Origin: Rhodospirillaceae bacterium
GTDB lineage: Bacteria; Pseudomonadota; Alphaproteobacteria; Rhodospirillales; Rhodospirillaceae
DNA length: 64,000 nt
Assembly (NCBI GenBank): GCA_018666155.1
Contig: JABJAH010000011.1
Coordinates: 1 to 64,000 of the forward strand
Direction: 5' to 3'
Shown: positions 45,103 to 53,826 of the stretch, piece after piece
Position numbering within the stretch: the stretch's first letter is position 1
Layout: each line of letters begins with the position of its first letter
Notes under the pieces: generated by a model
Told to the model about the DNA's origin: nothing
The model's input: only the letters and a program-made list of their open reading frames with translations
Databases searched by the model: none
Program-made: the position numbers and the translations under genes

Positions 45103-46038
45103 TCAAAGATCCGAGTCGAGGAAAGCACGCAAGTGCTTCCCTAAAACTGGTGCACCAACATCGAAAATGCCATGCGTAAGACCCGGTTCCTCCACGAGGC
45201 GACCGTTCTGAAGGTATGGCAGCACAGCGCGCGTTTCTTCTCTCAATCCACCATGCGTATTGAGCAACAAAACTGGCTGAGTTATGGCAGCAAATTGAGT
45301 TTCCGCATCGAAGCCAAGAACTGCGGTATAGGCCCAGCCAACATCCGACCCGCTTTGTAGAGATTCGATAAAAAGATCATAGGCGCGGTCCAATGGAACC
45401 AGCGGGTTACGTCCACTCACAGCGAACCGCCACTTGTCCTCAAGCACTTTTCCAGCGTCATCTACCGGTGTGGGCTTGGTCAACTCCGCCCGCTGCTTTT
45501 CAAGCTCATCACCCTGCCAAAACGGCACACCTATTAAGACAACCCGACGAACAAGATCAGGTCGCGCGGCGGCCAGCTCCGTCGCGATGTAGGCCCCCGT
45601 GTGATAGCCCGATACATCAACTTGGCCCTTGCCGTTCTCGCCGTAGCCTAGGTTTTCTAGCGCTGCGGCCATGGCCTCACCGAGCTCTTTCATCGAGAGT
45701 GGCGCTGATGGCTTCGTTGAATTGCCGTATCCAGGCGTGTCCGGCGCCAAGGCGCTTCGGTCGCGGCCAAGGTCCTCCAAGAGGTATGAGAAATAGAGAC
45801 CCGAGTATGGATTGGGATGAAAAATAACAAAGGGGATTTTATCGGTCTCGACGGCCGAATTCACGATATGAAAATGGACTTGCCCGCTCGACGAGTCAGC
45901 GTATTTGCCACGCACCAGACCCTTCAACGGCCCCGGCGCTTCTGCGAGGACGCCGTGTGTTCTTTCTTCGGCAATGGCGGACGAAACCAAAAGAGCAAGA
46001 ACGACTAAGCTCGCGATAAATCTTAAACCCAGCATCAT
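45103..46038 (-). CDS. Exported alpha/beta hydrolase-fold protein with Thr at the nucleophile position
   Basis: 311 residues with a Sec signal peptide (about 1-23, cleavage near AIAEE). The fold is clear: FVIFHPNPYSG, LAPDTPGYGNS, and the elbow GYHTGAYIATELA. The residue aligned with the nucleophile is Thr147, as Thr112 in the cytoplasmic paralogue at 8810-9640; the flanks (GKG..D..G.HTG..I.TELA..R.DLVR) are shared. A candidate His lies in GLTHGIFD; no clear acid follows the LLLNTHGG strand. It is preceded by a Tat-exported protein of unknown function in the same operon. Confidence 0.85.
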   Translation of the reverse strand: MMLGLRFIASLVVLALLVSSAIAEERTHGVLAEAPGPLKGLVRGKYADSSSGQVHFHIVNSAVETDKIPFVIFHPNPYSGLYFSYLLEDLGRDRSALAPDTPGYGNSTKPSAPLSMKELGEAMAAALENLGYGENGKGQVDVSGYHTGAYIATELAAARPDLVRRVVLIGVPFWQGDELEKQRAELTKPTPVDDAGKVLEDKWRFAVSGRNPLVPLDRAYDLFIESLQSGSDVGWAYTAVLGFDAETQFAAITQPVLLLNTHGGLREETRAVLPYLQNGRLVEEPGLTHGIFDVGAPVLGKHLRAFLDSDL

Positions 46039-46059
46039 CTTTCCTTTTGGCGTTCGACG

Positions 46060-46800
46060 TTACGCGGAATGGCCTACTCTGCTGGCGCGAACTCTGCGCA
46101 GCGCAGAAATATCGAGCATGGCAGTAACACCCTGGCCCCATCCCGCGGCAGCTTGGGTCATAACGCCACCGTCCGACTCATATATCATCGGCCCGACACA
46201 CTTCTCATCCTGACCCGCAGACAGGTCTAAGACGTAACATCTGTTGGCTACCACGTCGGGCATTGTCGCCTTGGGGATCGCACAATCGTGGTGTGCGCCT
46301 GTTTGAATAACGATTTCGGCAACAGGCGGTATATCCTGGTCACTTTCAGATCTTACTGCGATAACACCCACCTCTGTGGAGAAGGCCGGTAAACCAGACT
46401 CCACAACCTGCGCAGCAAGACGCCCCGTTGGGCCAATCACGACAGTTTCTTCGCCAACCAACGCGACATGGCAGGAATGATGCCTGGCCCAATCTTGCGC
46501 AAATTCTGCATCGTTCGCGCTGATTGCGATATCACGACGACTCACAGCAATGAGACCGACTGTCTCGACCTGCGATACGGCCCATTTTAGGGTTGCCTGC
46601 ACGCCGAAGGAACCAGCGCCGGGTCCGCCACTAGCGTCGACTGCAACAACGCGCGTACACGGTTCTCTCAAAGGACTGGCAGTCTTGTCCGAAGCCTGAG
46701 TGCCGACCGAGCGCACTCCTGCACCTGCAAATGCGCCCGAGGCCATTACGATTGCGGCGCGGCGAGACAGGCCCAGAGTTCTCAGAGTGGAGCCGGCCAT
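46060..46800 (-). CDS. Tat-exported protein of unknown function
   Basis: 246 residues with a twin-arginine leader (SRRAAIVMASGAFAGAG). I do not recognise the family. The mature part looks globular alpha/beta, with strands RVVAVDASGG, TVGLIAVSRRDIAI and CHVALVGEETVVIG, His residues in RHHSCH and AHHDC, and several Cys. A histidine-rich pocket may bind metal. It sits between the permease (25 bases) and the exported hydrolase (21 bases), so it probably handles the same compound outside the membrane (inference). Confidence 0.7.
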   Translation of the reverse strand: MAGSTLRTLGLSRRAAIVMASGAFAGAGVRSVGTQASDKTASPLREPCTRVVAVDASGGPGAGSFGVQATLKWAVSQVETVGLIAVSRRDIAISANDAEFAQDWARHHSCHVALVGEETVVIGPTGRLAAQVVESGLPAFSTEVGVIAVRSESDQDIPPVAEIVIQTGAHHDCAIPKATMPDVVANRCYVLDLSAGQDEKCVGPMIYESDGGVMTQAAAGWGQGVTAMLDISALRRVRASRVGHSA

Positions 46801-46825
46801 TATTCGTTCCTATGCGAGCTTGTAC

Positions 46826-48193
46826 TTACTCAGCCGGTGATTGCTCCGTCGCAACGCTGGCGTATCCGACCTTCTTGTTCATGGCTGCAGCGACAAAATA
46901 AATAACCGCATACGCGACCATCGAAACAACCAAGCCGAGCAGCGATGGGATGAGTATCTCAGGTAGGTCGAGCAACCCGTAGGTAACACCGTAGGCAATG
47001 AAGGCGCCGATTGCGTAAGATAATACCGCGGCCCAGTTCCAAGTGTGCAACCGTTTGAGGTCGTTCGTGTCGTACTTTCTTTTATGAACAATGTAATAAT
47101 CGACAACCAGTGGGCCGATGAGCGGCGGCACCAGAGCCGCGAGCAGATTGATCCAATCCAAGAAATACTGATAGAGGCCGAGACCTAGGATTGTGCCAAG
47201 CACACCCCAGATCACAACCATCACGCGTTTGGGCCGTTTGAAAACAGCTGAGGTTTGGATGACAGGCAGATACAGGTTGGCATCACCCGTTGTCCACAGC
47301 GCAAGGCTCATACCGATAAGGCCAATGCCGCCGACGATCATGCCCTGCTGCAATAGATAGGTGGTGAAGTCGGCAGACCCTGAGACCACGCCACCTAGCG
47401 CGCCTACAATTTGCAGGAACCACTGCGCGATAATCATAACGATAAAGGGGATGGCCAAAGCCACCCACACCTTCTTGGCGAACCGTGTGTACTCGGCCAT
47501 GACGACGGCGCCGACAATCCAAGACCCAACAACCAAGTTGACCGCAGTGACGAAAGAAATTGGATTCTCCGCCGCTGTATCACGTGACAGCGCGAGGAAG
47601 GCCGAACCACCGCCCGCCTGATCAACATTGAGGTAGATGGCGTAGAGACCAACAAGAACAAGTATGGCGACAGAGGGAATACTGACGCGTTCGATCCCCT
47701 TCACGCCGTAATAAGTTGTGACGGTAAACAACAGTCCGCCAAAAATAGCGACTGCGTAGAACGTCGGACTATCAAAATCTTGCGCCCAGGCGAAACCAAA
47801 AGCGCCAACCACAATGGCCTGCCAACCCGTGGTCAACAATGCGAGAAAAATAACCGGAAGAAAGACGCCGATCCGCCCGTACACAAACTGATACAATAGC
47901 CCTGAGTTGCACGCCGTTTTGTATCCGATATACGCGACCAGACCGCCGATAGTGAAATTGATAAGGTTGCCTATGAACGAAGCCGCAATCAGATCAGGCC
48001 AAAACGCGACCCCGGCACCAAGCTGCCCACCGGTCAGTAGGCCTGTGATCAAAAAGCCCCAGCCAAACGCCAGAGTCAGCATCGGCAGCGTGTCCTGGCG
48101 CTGATCGGGTCGGAGTGGCGCAAACGGATTGTCCACCGTCTCTGCTTCTGCAGCCTCGTCGAGTGCCCACCAGGCTTTCACTTTATCAATCAT
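46826..48193 (-). CDS. NCS1-type nucleobase/hydantoin permease
   Basis: 455 residues with about 12 membrane segments. The N-terminal DNPFAPLRPDQRQDTLPMLTLAFGWGF and later the GIERVSIPSVAIL and PPLIGPLVVDYYIVHKR blocks are typical of the NCS1/CodB family, which imports cytosine, hydantoin, allantoin or related compounds with Na+ or H+. ATG 48193 has AAGGGG upstream, so the longer frame to 48388 is rejected. It heads a four-gene operon with two exported proteins. The actual substrate is unknown. Confidence 0.9.
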   Translation of the reverse strand: MIDKVKAWWALDEAAEAETVDNPFAPLRPDQRQDTLPMLTLAFGWGFLITGLLTGGQLGAGVAFWPDLIAASFIGNLINFTIGGLVAYIGYKTACNSGLLYQFVYGRIGVFLPVIFLALLTTGWQAIVVGAFGFAWAQDFDSPTFYAVAIFGGLLFTVTTYYGVKGIERVSIPSVAILVLVGLYAIYLNVDQAGGGSAFLALSRDTAAENPISFVTAVNLVVGSWIVGAVVMAEYTRFAKKVWVALAIPFIVMIIAQWFLQIVGALGGVVSGSADFTTYLLQQGMIVGGIGLIGMSLALWTTGDANLYLPVIQTSAVFKRPKRVMVVIWGVLGTILGLGLYQYFLDWINLLAALVPPLIGPLVVDYYIVHKRKYDTNDLKRLHTWNWAAVLSYAIGAFIAYGVTYGLLDLPEILIPSLLGLVVSMVAYAVIYFVAAAMNKKVGYASVATEQSPAE

Positions 48194-48305
48194 AGCTTTC
48201 CCCTTGTACCTTGTGGTCATATTAGGAACCGTCTTTCTATCGGATTGCAATACTTTCGGGGGGTCTGTGCCAACACGCGAGCCATCATCGCCCGATACAC
48301 CGGCC

Positions 48306-49016
48306 ATGCCAGAGGCGACAGACCGCGGCATGGTGCCGACCCTGAACAACAAAGGCTTCATGTCGACCTCTTTGGATCCCGTATCCACTGCTTTTACGAT
48401 TTATGCGGGGCAATCCGATGGCCTAAGCCTTGATTTGGGCTGTGCCTATGGGATAGCCAGCCTCACAGCGCTTGAGCGTGGCGCACGGATCGTCGCCTGC
48501 GATATGGATCCGGGGCACATACAAGTACTGCTGTCGAAGACATCGCCGGACCTCCAGGGACAGCTCAGCGGCATCGTTGCTGAGATGCCAAAGATCGCAT
48601 TTCAACCCAATAGTTTCGCTGCCATTTTGTGCTCGCGTGCTCTGCATTTTCTAATCGGTGATCATGTTTCGGAAACGATCGCCGCCATGGCTGATTGGCT
48701 GGAGCCAGGCGGCAAAGTTTTTTTGATCGCCGATACGCCCTACACGGGGTTCTGGGCGCGCGGTGCCGCCGACTATGAGAAACGGAAAGCCGCTGGTGAC
48801 CTTTGGCCTGGCTTCATTCCAGACGTAACGGTCTATTTGCCCGATCAAGCTCGAACAAAGGCTCAGTTGCGGCACCTCAACCCGATGGACCCAGATATCC
48901 TTGCCCGGGCATGCAAAGAGGCTGGGTTAATAGTCGAACATGCCGATTTCTCCGGGCGTCCCGATCAACCCGACTCCAAAACGCATGCTGGTGTTATTGC
49001 CGCCAAGGCTGGTTAA
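48306..49016 (+). CDS. Class I SAM-dependent methyltransferase
   Basis: About 236 residues; the start is uncertain, with in-frame ATG codons at 48306, 48330 and 48360, none with a strong ribosome-binding site. The SAM motif is LDLGCAYGIASLTALERGA, motif II is VACDMDP, and LEPGGKVFLIAD lies before the C-terminal strand. Class is sure, substrate is not. It is divergent from the permease operon and upstream of the bicupin and a second methyltransferase on the same strand. Confidence 0.82.
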   Translation: MPEATDRGMVPTLNNKGFMSTSLDPVSTAFTIYAGQSDGLSLDLGCAYGIASLTALERGARIVACDMDPGHIQVLLSKTSPDLQGQLSGIVAEMPKIAFQPNSFAAILCSRALHFLIGDHVSETIAAMADWLEPGGKVFLIADTPYTGFWARGAADYEKRKAAGDLWPGFIPDVTVYLPDQARTKAQLRHLNPMDPDILARACKEAGLIVEHADFSGRPDQPDSKTHAGVIAAKAG

Positions 49017-49111
49017 TCGATCGACTGGAGCAAGCCGGATTGCATAGGAAATACGGACTTGTGGACGAGCGGCGATCAATTGGTAAGGTGGTGGTCACAG
49101 CGAACCCTTGA
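49016..49111 (+). pseudogene. Possible 3' fragment of a zinc-type alcohol dehydrogenase/quinone reductase
   Basis: The frame ending at TGA 49109-49111 encodes a short tail ending VDERRSIGKVVVTANP. The R-R-x-x-GKVVV-T pattern is the usual C-terminus of MDR-superfamily reductases. The frame upstream overlaps the methyltransferase and has no similarity, so only the last 30 residues remain. The cupin gene starts 23 bases further on. Fragment identity is tentative. Confidence 0.35.
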
Positions 49112-49134
49112 GACAGAAAACCTAAGGACGGACC

Positions 49135-49977
49135 ATGGCGAGACCTCATATCGAGTTCATTCATGCGCAGGATCTTGAGTGGCAGACTGACGTGCTACCC
49201 GAGCCATTTGCAGATGTCGAATGCAAGGTCTTGAGCATGGACAGCGAAACCGGTGCTTGTTCTACCATTCTGCGCTACCCGAAAGGCTGGTCACAGAGCG
49301 AGGCCCAACACCTCGTAGCAGCGCATGAATTTCTTGTTCTTGATGGATCGATGGAGATCGACGGTCAAGACTATGCCTTCGATAGTTACGGTTATTTGCC
49401 TGCAGGCCAGACTCACGAAAACTGGAAAACCAGCGAAGGCATGGTGGCCCTGACATTTTTTTCGGCCACACCCACTGCAATTCCTGGACCAGGCAACCCC
49501 ACAGAACAGTCCATCCCATACGTCAATCTCCATGACATGAAATGGGCGACGGCGGACATCGATCCTGACCTTGATTTTTTACGGATCGCCCACAAGATTT
49601 TGCGGGATGACGAAACCAAAGGCGAAAAAACGATGATCCTGAACTGTGGCGCTCAGAGTCATCCGGACGGATGGAAAGAAGCCGCGCTTTCCCATCCCTG
49701 CGTCGAGGAAATGTATCTCTTGTCTGGTGATATCGCCGGCGAACGTGGCGTGATGCATGCTGGGTCTTACTTCTGGCGCCCAGCCGGAATCTGGCACGGC
49801 CCATTCGGCTCGCGGAACGGTAACCTCTGCGTCATTCGGTTTATGGATGGCAATCACGTTAATGACTGGGGCAAAGAAAAACTGCCGTTCAGCCTAACGC
49901 CGGACCATAAACCAGACCTTCCAGACACACTGAGCCAATTTAAGGCCAAGCCCTTTTCAGCGCCGACACCCTACTGA
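49135..49977 (+). CDS. Bicupin protein
   Basis: 280 residues with two cupin-like halves. The first contains HEFLVLDGSMEIDGQDYAF and PAGQTHEN, the second HPCVEEMYLLSGDIAGERG and RPAGIWHGPFGSRNG. The His/Glu residues of both halves could bind a metal. No signal peptide. Such proteins act as dioxygenases, isomerases or sugar-binding proteins, and specificity cannot be read. It is 11 bases upstream of the second methyltransferase gene, implying co-translation. Confidence 0.85.
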   Translation: MARPHIEFIHAQDLEWQTDVLPEPFADVECKVLSMDSETGACSTILRYPKGWSQSEAQHLVAAHEFLVLDGSMEIDGQDYAFDSYGYLPAGQTHENWKTSEGMVALTFFSATPTAIPGPGNPTEQSIPYVNLHDMKWATADIDPDLDFLRIAHKILRDDETKGEKTMILNCGAQSHPDGWKEAALSHPCVEEMYLLSGDIAGERGVMHAGSYFWRPAGIWHGPFGSRNGNLCVIRFMDGNHVNDWGKEKLPFSLTPDHKPDLPDTLSQFKAKPFSAPTPY

Positions 49978-49988
49978 GGCAAAAACCT

Positions 49989-51131
49989 ATGCTCCCCCTT
50001 CCCGATTATGACTTTCTGCCAACGGGCACTCATGATGAAGAGGCCAGGGAAAATTTCTGTCGCGGATTAGCGATTAAGTTGGCGGCGGATATTCGGCCCC
50101 CACTCAAGACACTGTATGAAGCGGAAGTTAAGCCTGCGTTTGAGGCCGAGCACAGACGTGAACCTAGTTTTCGTGAAATTGCCAAAGAGATGCGAAAGCA
50201 GACGAGAACTCAACTGTGGTACCGAATGAGGACCGACAATCAAGATCGCATGTATGCGGTCACCGGCGACATGATTTCACGTCAGGCAACGACGCTCACG
50301 GAACGCGCAATCGCCGCATCAGGCACAAACGGTTCATTGACCCTGGACTCGAGCGTTGCCATGCCACGCTATCTCACCGAGGTTGATATTCACCGCAAAC
50401 CAGGCGGGTATCACCTTGAAACCATCGAGAACGATATCTCTCCCGGCGCCCAGTACGAGCGCACTATCGCCGTGCACAATATGGGAAGCCAAGGCATCAA
50501 CAATGACGATCCCGCCCAAAGCATCGCCACATGGATACGCACGACGTATCCAGACCTAAAACCAATGCAAATTCTCGACTTAGGCTGCACCATCGGCAAC
50601 AACACGCTGCCGTACAAATCCGTCTTTCCTGAAGCCAAAGTATTCGGCGTGGACGTCAGCGCACCGTGTTTGCGTTACGCCCACGCGCGAGCCTGCGCGT
50701 TAGGAACAGATGTTCATTTTCACCAGGCTGATGCGCAGAAGACCGGATTCGCCGATAATTCCTTTGACGTCATCGTGTCGCGCATTTTACTCCACGAAAC
50801 GTCAGCTAAGGCACTCCCGGGAGTCATTCAAGAATGCCACCGCCTTCTGAAGCCTGGTGGCCTGATGCTCCATTGCGACGCGCCGCAATTTGACGCACTC
50901 ACGCCTTATCAAGCGTCACTGAGAGACTGGGATGCAACGTGCAACAACGAACCATTCATGTTGACGGTCTATGACATGTCACTAAAGGACTTATATTCAG
51001 ACCACGGTTTCTTACCGGAATCCTACATTCAAACTTTTGTGACGGGTCTTTATATCAAGGAACAGAATATAGACCCGAACGCCACGCCGGGATTTGGCGC
51101 GTCTTACTTCGTGACCGGCGCGATTAAGTAA
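49989..51131 (+). CDS. Class I methyltransferase with long N-terminal domain (paralogue A)
   Basis: 380 residues. About 190 residues precede the SAM domain (LDLGCTIGNNTLPYK near 195, VFGVDVSAPCLRYA, LKPGGLMLHCD). The N-terminal domain contains VDIHRKPGGYHLETIENDIS and AQYERTI, a pattern repeated in the methyltransferase at 57004-58098 (VDFHQHSGGVHS and SYEFGRR). The SAM core is of the Methyltransf_11/UbiE type. It is coupled to the bicupin. Target unknown. It is convergent with the large sensor kinase 20 bases away. Confidence 0.85.
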   Translation: MLPLPDYDFLPTGTHDEEARENFCRGLAIKLAADIRPPLKTLYEAEVKPAFEAEHRREPSFREIAKEMRKQTRTQLWYRMRTDNQDRMYAVTGDMISRQATTLTERAIAASGTNGSLTLDSSVAMPRYLTEVDIHRKPGGYHLETIENDISPGAQYERTIAVHNMGSQGINNDDPAQSIATWIRTTYPDLKPMQILDLGCTIGNNTLPYKSVFPEAKVFGVDVSAPCLRYAHARACALGTDVHFHQADAQKTGFADNSFDVIVSRILLHETSAKALPGVIQECHRLLKPGGLMLHCDAPQFDALTPYQASLRDWDATCNNEPFMLTVYDMSLKDLYSDHGFLPESYIQTFVTGLYIKEQNIDPNATPGFGASYFVTGAIK

Positions 51132-51151
51132 AACTGACTAAGTATTGAATT

Positions 51152-53635
51152 TCACTCCGCCGCTTGCCGCTCGGTATGAACCAACGGCATGTAGGCGGTG
51201 AACACGGTCTGGCCGGGCTGTGATCTGACATCGACAGCCCCACCCCATTCGCGCACCATTCCAGCAACGACAGACAAACCGAGACCGGTGCCGACCCCAC
51301 GGGGCTTGGTCGTAAAGAAAGGGTCGAATACCCTGCTTAGGTTCTGCTCATCAACACCAGGACCGTCATCGGTAACCGAAAAATACCCGAAGCGACCAGG
51401 CAAAATGGCCCATCGGTCTGCATCCCGGGGATACAACACAACACTCCCCGCATCGATTGACACCTTTCCGTTCGGCCCTGCCGCATCAACCGCATTGCGC
51501 ATGAGATTAAACAAGACCTGATGCAATCCGCCGACATTGGCCGCCACATCAAGTTTCACGCCTCCGCCGAGCTCCGTCAGATGGATTGTACTGGGCAGCG
51601 TCGGTCTAATGATATCGAGACCCTCGGCAATGGCGGTCGCCAGGCACACCGGCTCTGGTTTTGCCCGCCCTTCTCGCGCAAACGTCAGGATATCTTGGAC
51701 AATGCTGACCGCTTGCTGAGACGCCGTGAATATTTTCCGGAAATATCCTTGGGTCCGCTCCACCTCGGGAGTCTCTGTCTCTCCCATGGACGAATACACC
51801 ACAACCGGCTGAAGGAGATTGTTGATCTCATGGGCAATACCACCTGCTAGGCGATCCAAGGCATCGCCCTTACTTCTTTCACTTTCGACAATGCGTTGGC
51901 GGCGTTGCTCTGTAATATCTGCACCGGCACCGCGAAAACCGATAAAGCGGCCATCTTGATTGAAGCGAGGATTGGCAGAAACGCGGACCCAGCGCACTTC
52001 ATTCTCTTTATTACGAAGAGCGAACGTAAGGTTTCTGAATGACTCTTGTCTGGCTATAGCTTGAGCCATGAAAGCGCGGTCACCCTCACCTTCACTGACG
52101 TCAATATTTTCATCTTTGGTGGCTCCGATCTCGACGTCCAGAGTCAACTCGCTGGAGCCGCTATCAAAATAGGCAATCACACCGTCTTGATCCGTCTCCC
52201 AAATAAAGTCGCTCATACATTCTGTGATATCCCGAAGGCGGGCTTCATTCTCACGAGCCTTGCCCTCCGACAACTTAAGGTCAGTCACATCTTGCGCCAC
52301 ACCAAAATCTTTAATGGGCTTGCCATCGTGATCGTGGATTATCTCCCAGTCATAAATCATGTCTCGAACAGTCTCGTCGTCCGGGCGCAATATTTTACAC
52401 TCGAGATGGCCGCTCGTCGGTGGAAAGCCAAGAAGCTGCACCCGTTCACTTGCAACCGCACGAGATTCTTCGAAAACCAACTGAAGAAAAGACTCTCTGC
52501 TTGGGAAAAATGTCTCGGGAACTACCCCGTGAATGGCAAACATGTTTTCTGCCCAGGTGACTTCATCCGTGACGATATCTCGCTCAAAATGACCAACGCC
52601 GGCCAGCCGCTGAGCTTCTTCAAGGCTGCGTTCCCTCAGCAACAATGTACGGCGGTTTGCTTCACCCCTACGAAACTGGAAGCTCAACCAGAGTGTAAGA
52701 CTAAGAATAACCAAAGATGCCCCGAAGCCCGCCAAGCCAAAAAACATCGCCCGCTGGCGCCACGACGCCAGCGCGTCGGCAATCGACAAGTCGAAAGCCA
52801 GAACCAAAGGCCAGTCGGTCATCTTGCGATAGCTCAATATTCGTGCGTCACCGGCTCTGGGGGCATTCGCACTGTAGGTGCCTGTCGGCGATCTAGGCAG
52901 ATGAGTCGTAAAGAGGCTGACATCCGAGAGCGACATGTTGATCGCTTCTGTGATGAAGGGATCACCGAACAGCAATCTTCCGTCCAAGCGAACCATAACA
53001 ACGCCACTATTTTCCGCTGGGCGCACCCGAGAAAACAAATCAAGGAACGTATCTAGCGCAATATCTACGTAGACAATTCCGAGTAAGCGGCCATCTGAAT
53101 CTCGAATGGGTTTGGTTAGCGGAAGAATCCATTGCTCTTCATTGAAAAAACTTTGGATCGGGCTACCGATATGGAGATCATTGCTAACTCCATTCAAATG
53201 CGCAGTTACGCCGTTCCAACCAGAACCATCAAAGTTCTGATCGATGATGCGCACAGGACCACCGCTAAATCGTGCAGCCGATATCGGCATACTGCCGTCG
53301 GTTTTGATAAAAGTAATGCCATGCAAGCTGGATAGATCACGAAGTGACGCGGACCAAAACTCTGTGGCCACAGGCGTTGGTTTACCGTCGGCATCTAGAT
53401 TAGCCAGCGTAACAGTTCCGACATGTTCAGCCACGAGCTCAGCAGATCTAATAATAGCGGATGTGCTGGCTTCAAGCGTTACGGCCAATTGTTGCGTTGT
53501 ACGGCGGGCGCCTTCAAGCACGACTGTGCGGTCATGGACAACCTGCCACCCCACTCCGGCGATAAGTGTGGCTACGGCGAACGCCGCAACAGACCAGAGC
53601 TTTACTTGCGCGCTGCTCAGGTCTCGCACGTCCAT
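51152..53635 (-). CDS. Membrane sensor histidine kinase with Cache and PAS domains
   Basis: 827 residues. Two membrane segments (about 13-32 and 298-320) enclose a periplasmic double-Cache ligand-binding domain with IVYVDIALDTFLDLF. Two PAS domains follow (about 345-460 and 470-585). HisKA has [13 protein letters not shown] (His near 600), and HATPase_c has FNLMRNAVDAAG, VTDDGPGVD, FDPFFTTKP and GTGLGLSVV. All boxes are intact. No receiver domain or adjacent regulator exists, so the partner is elsewhere, possibly the stand-alone receiver at 40138-40545. The ligand is extracytoplasmic. Confidence 0.9.
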   Translation of the reverse strand: MDVRDLSSAQVKLWSVAAFAVATLIAGVGWQVVHDRTVVLEGARRTTQQLAVTLEASTSAIIRSAELVAEHVGTVTLANLDADGKPTPVATEFWSASLRDLSSLHGITFIKTDGSMPISAARFSGGPVRIIDQNFDGSGWNGVTAHLNGVSNDLHIGSPIQSFFNEEQWILPLTKPIRDSDGRLLGIVYVDIALDTFLDLFSRVRPAENSGVVMVRLDGRLLFGDPFITEAINMSLSDVSLFTTHLPRSPTGTYSANAPRAGDARILSYRKMTDWPLVLAFDLSIADALASWRQRAMFFGLAGFGASLVILSLTLWLSFQFRRGEANRRTLLLRERSLEEAQRLAGVGHFERDIVTDEVTWAENMFAIHGVVPETFFPSRESFLQLVFEESRAVASERVQLLGFPPTSGHLECKILRPDDETVRDMIYDWEIIHDHDGKPIKDFGVAQDVTDLKLSEGKARENEARLRDITECMSDFIWETDQDGVIAYFDSGSSELTLDVEIGATKDENIDVSEGEGDRAFMAQAIARQESFRNLTFALRNKENEVRWVRVSANPRFNQDGRFIGFRGAGADITEQRRQRIVESERSKGDALDRLAGGIAHEINNLLQPVVVYSSMGETETPEVERTQGYFRKIFTASQQAVSIVQDILTFAREGRAKPEPVCLATAIAEGLDIIRPTLPSTIHLTELGGGVKLDVAANVGGLHQVLFNLMRNAVDAAGPNGKVSIDAGSVVLYPRDADRWAILPGRFGYFSVTDDGPGVDEQNLSRVFDPFFTTKPRGVGTGLGLSVVAGMVREWGGAVDVRSQPGQTVFTAYMPLVHTERQAAE

Positions 53636-53826
53636 GACATTGTCCCTAGATATTGTGGCACGATAGAAATTAGCCTGGGACTAATTCCTACCCGCACCGC
53701 GAATAGTGATAACTTTGTCGGATTCGGGGCACCACCTCAACCCGGCTCAGGCTTTTTGTAGCCTCAGGCCACAGCTACGGTCCCTGGGAAAGGTGCGGAT
53801 GAACCGCACGATGGAGGAATTTACCT

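Noticed and set aside
48129..48306. Long N-terminal extension of the methyltransferase
   Set aside because: It overlaps the divergent permease gene and encodes a hydrophobic stretch not seen in this family.
52046..53056. Long plus-strand frame of 336 codons
   Set aside because: It is fully antisense to the sensor kinase, whose domains are intact, and its product is a low-complexity mix with no family features.
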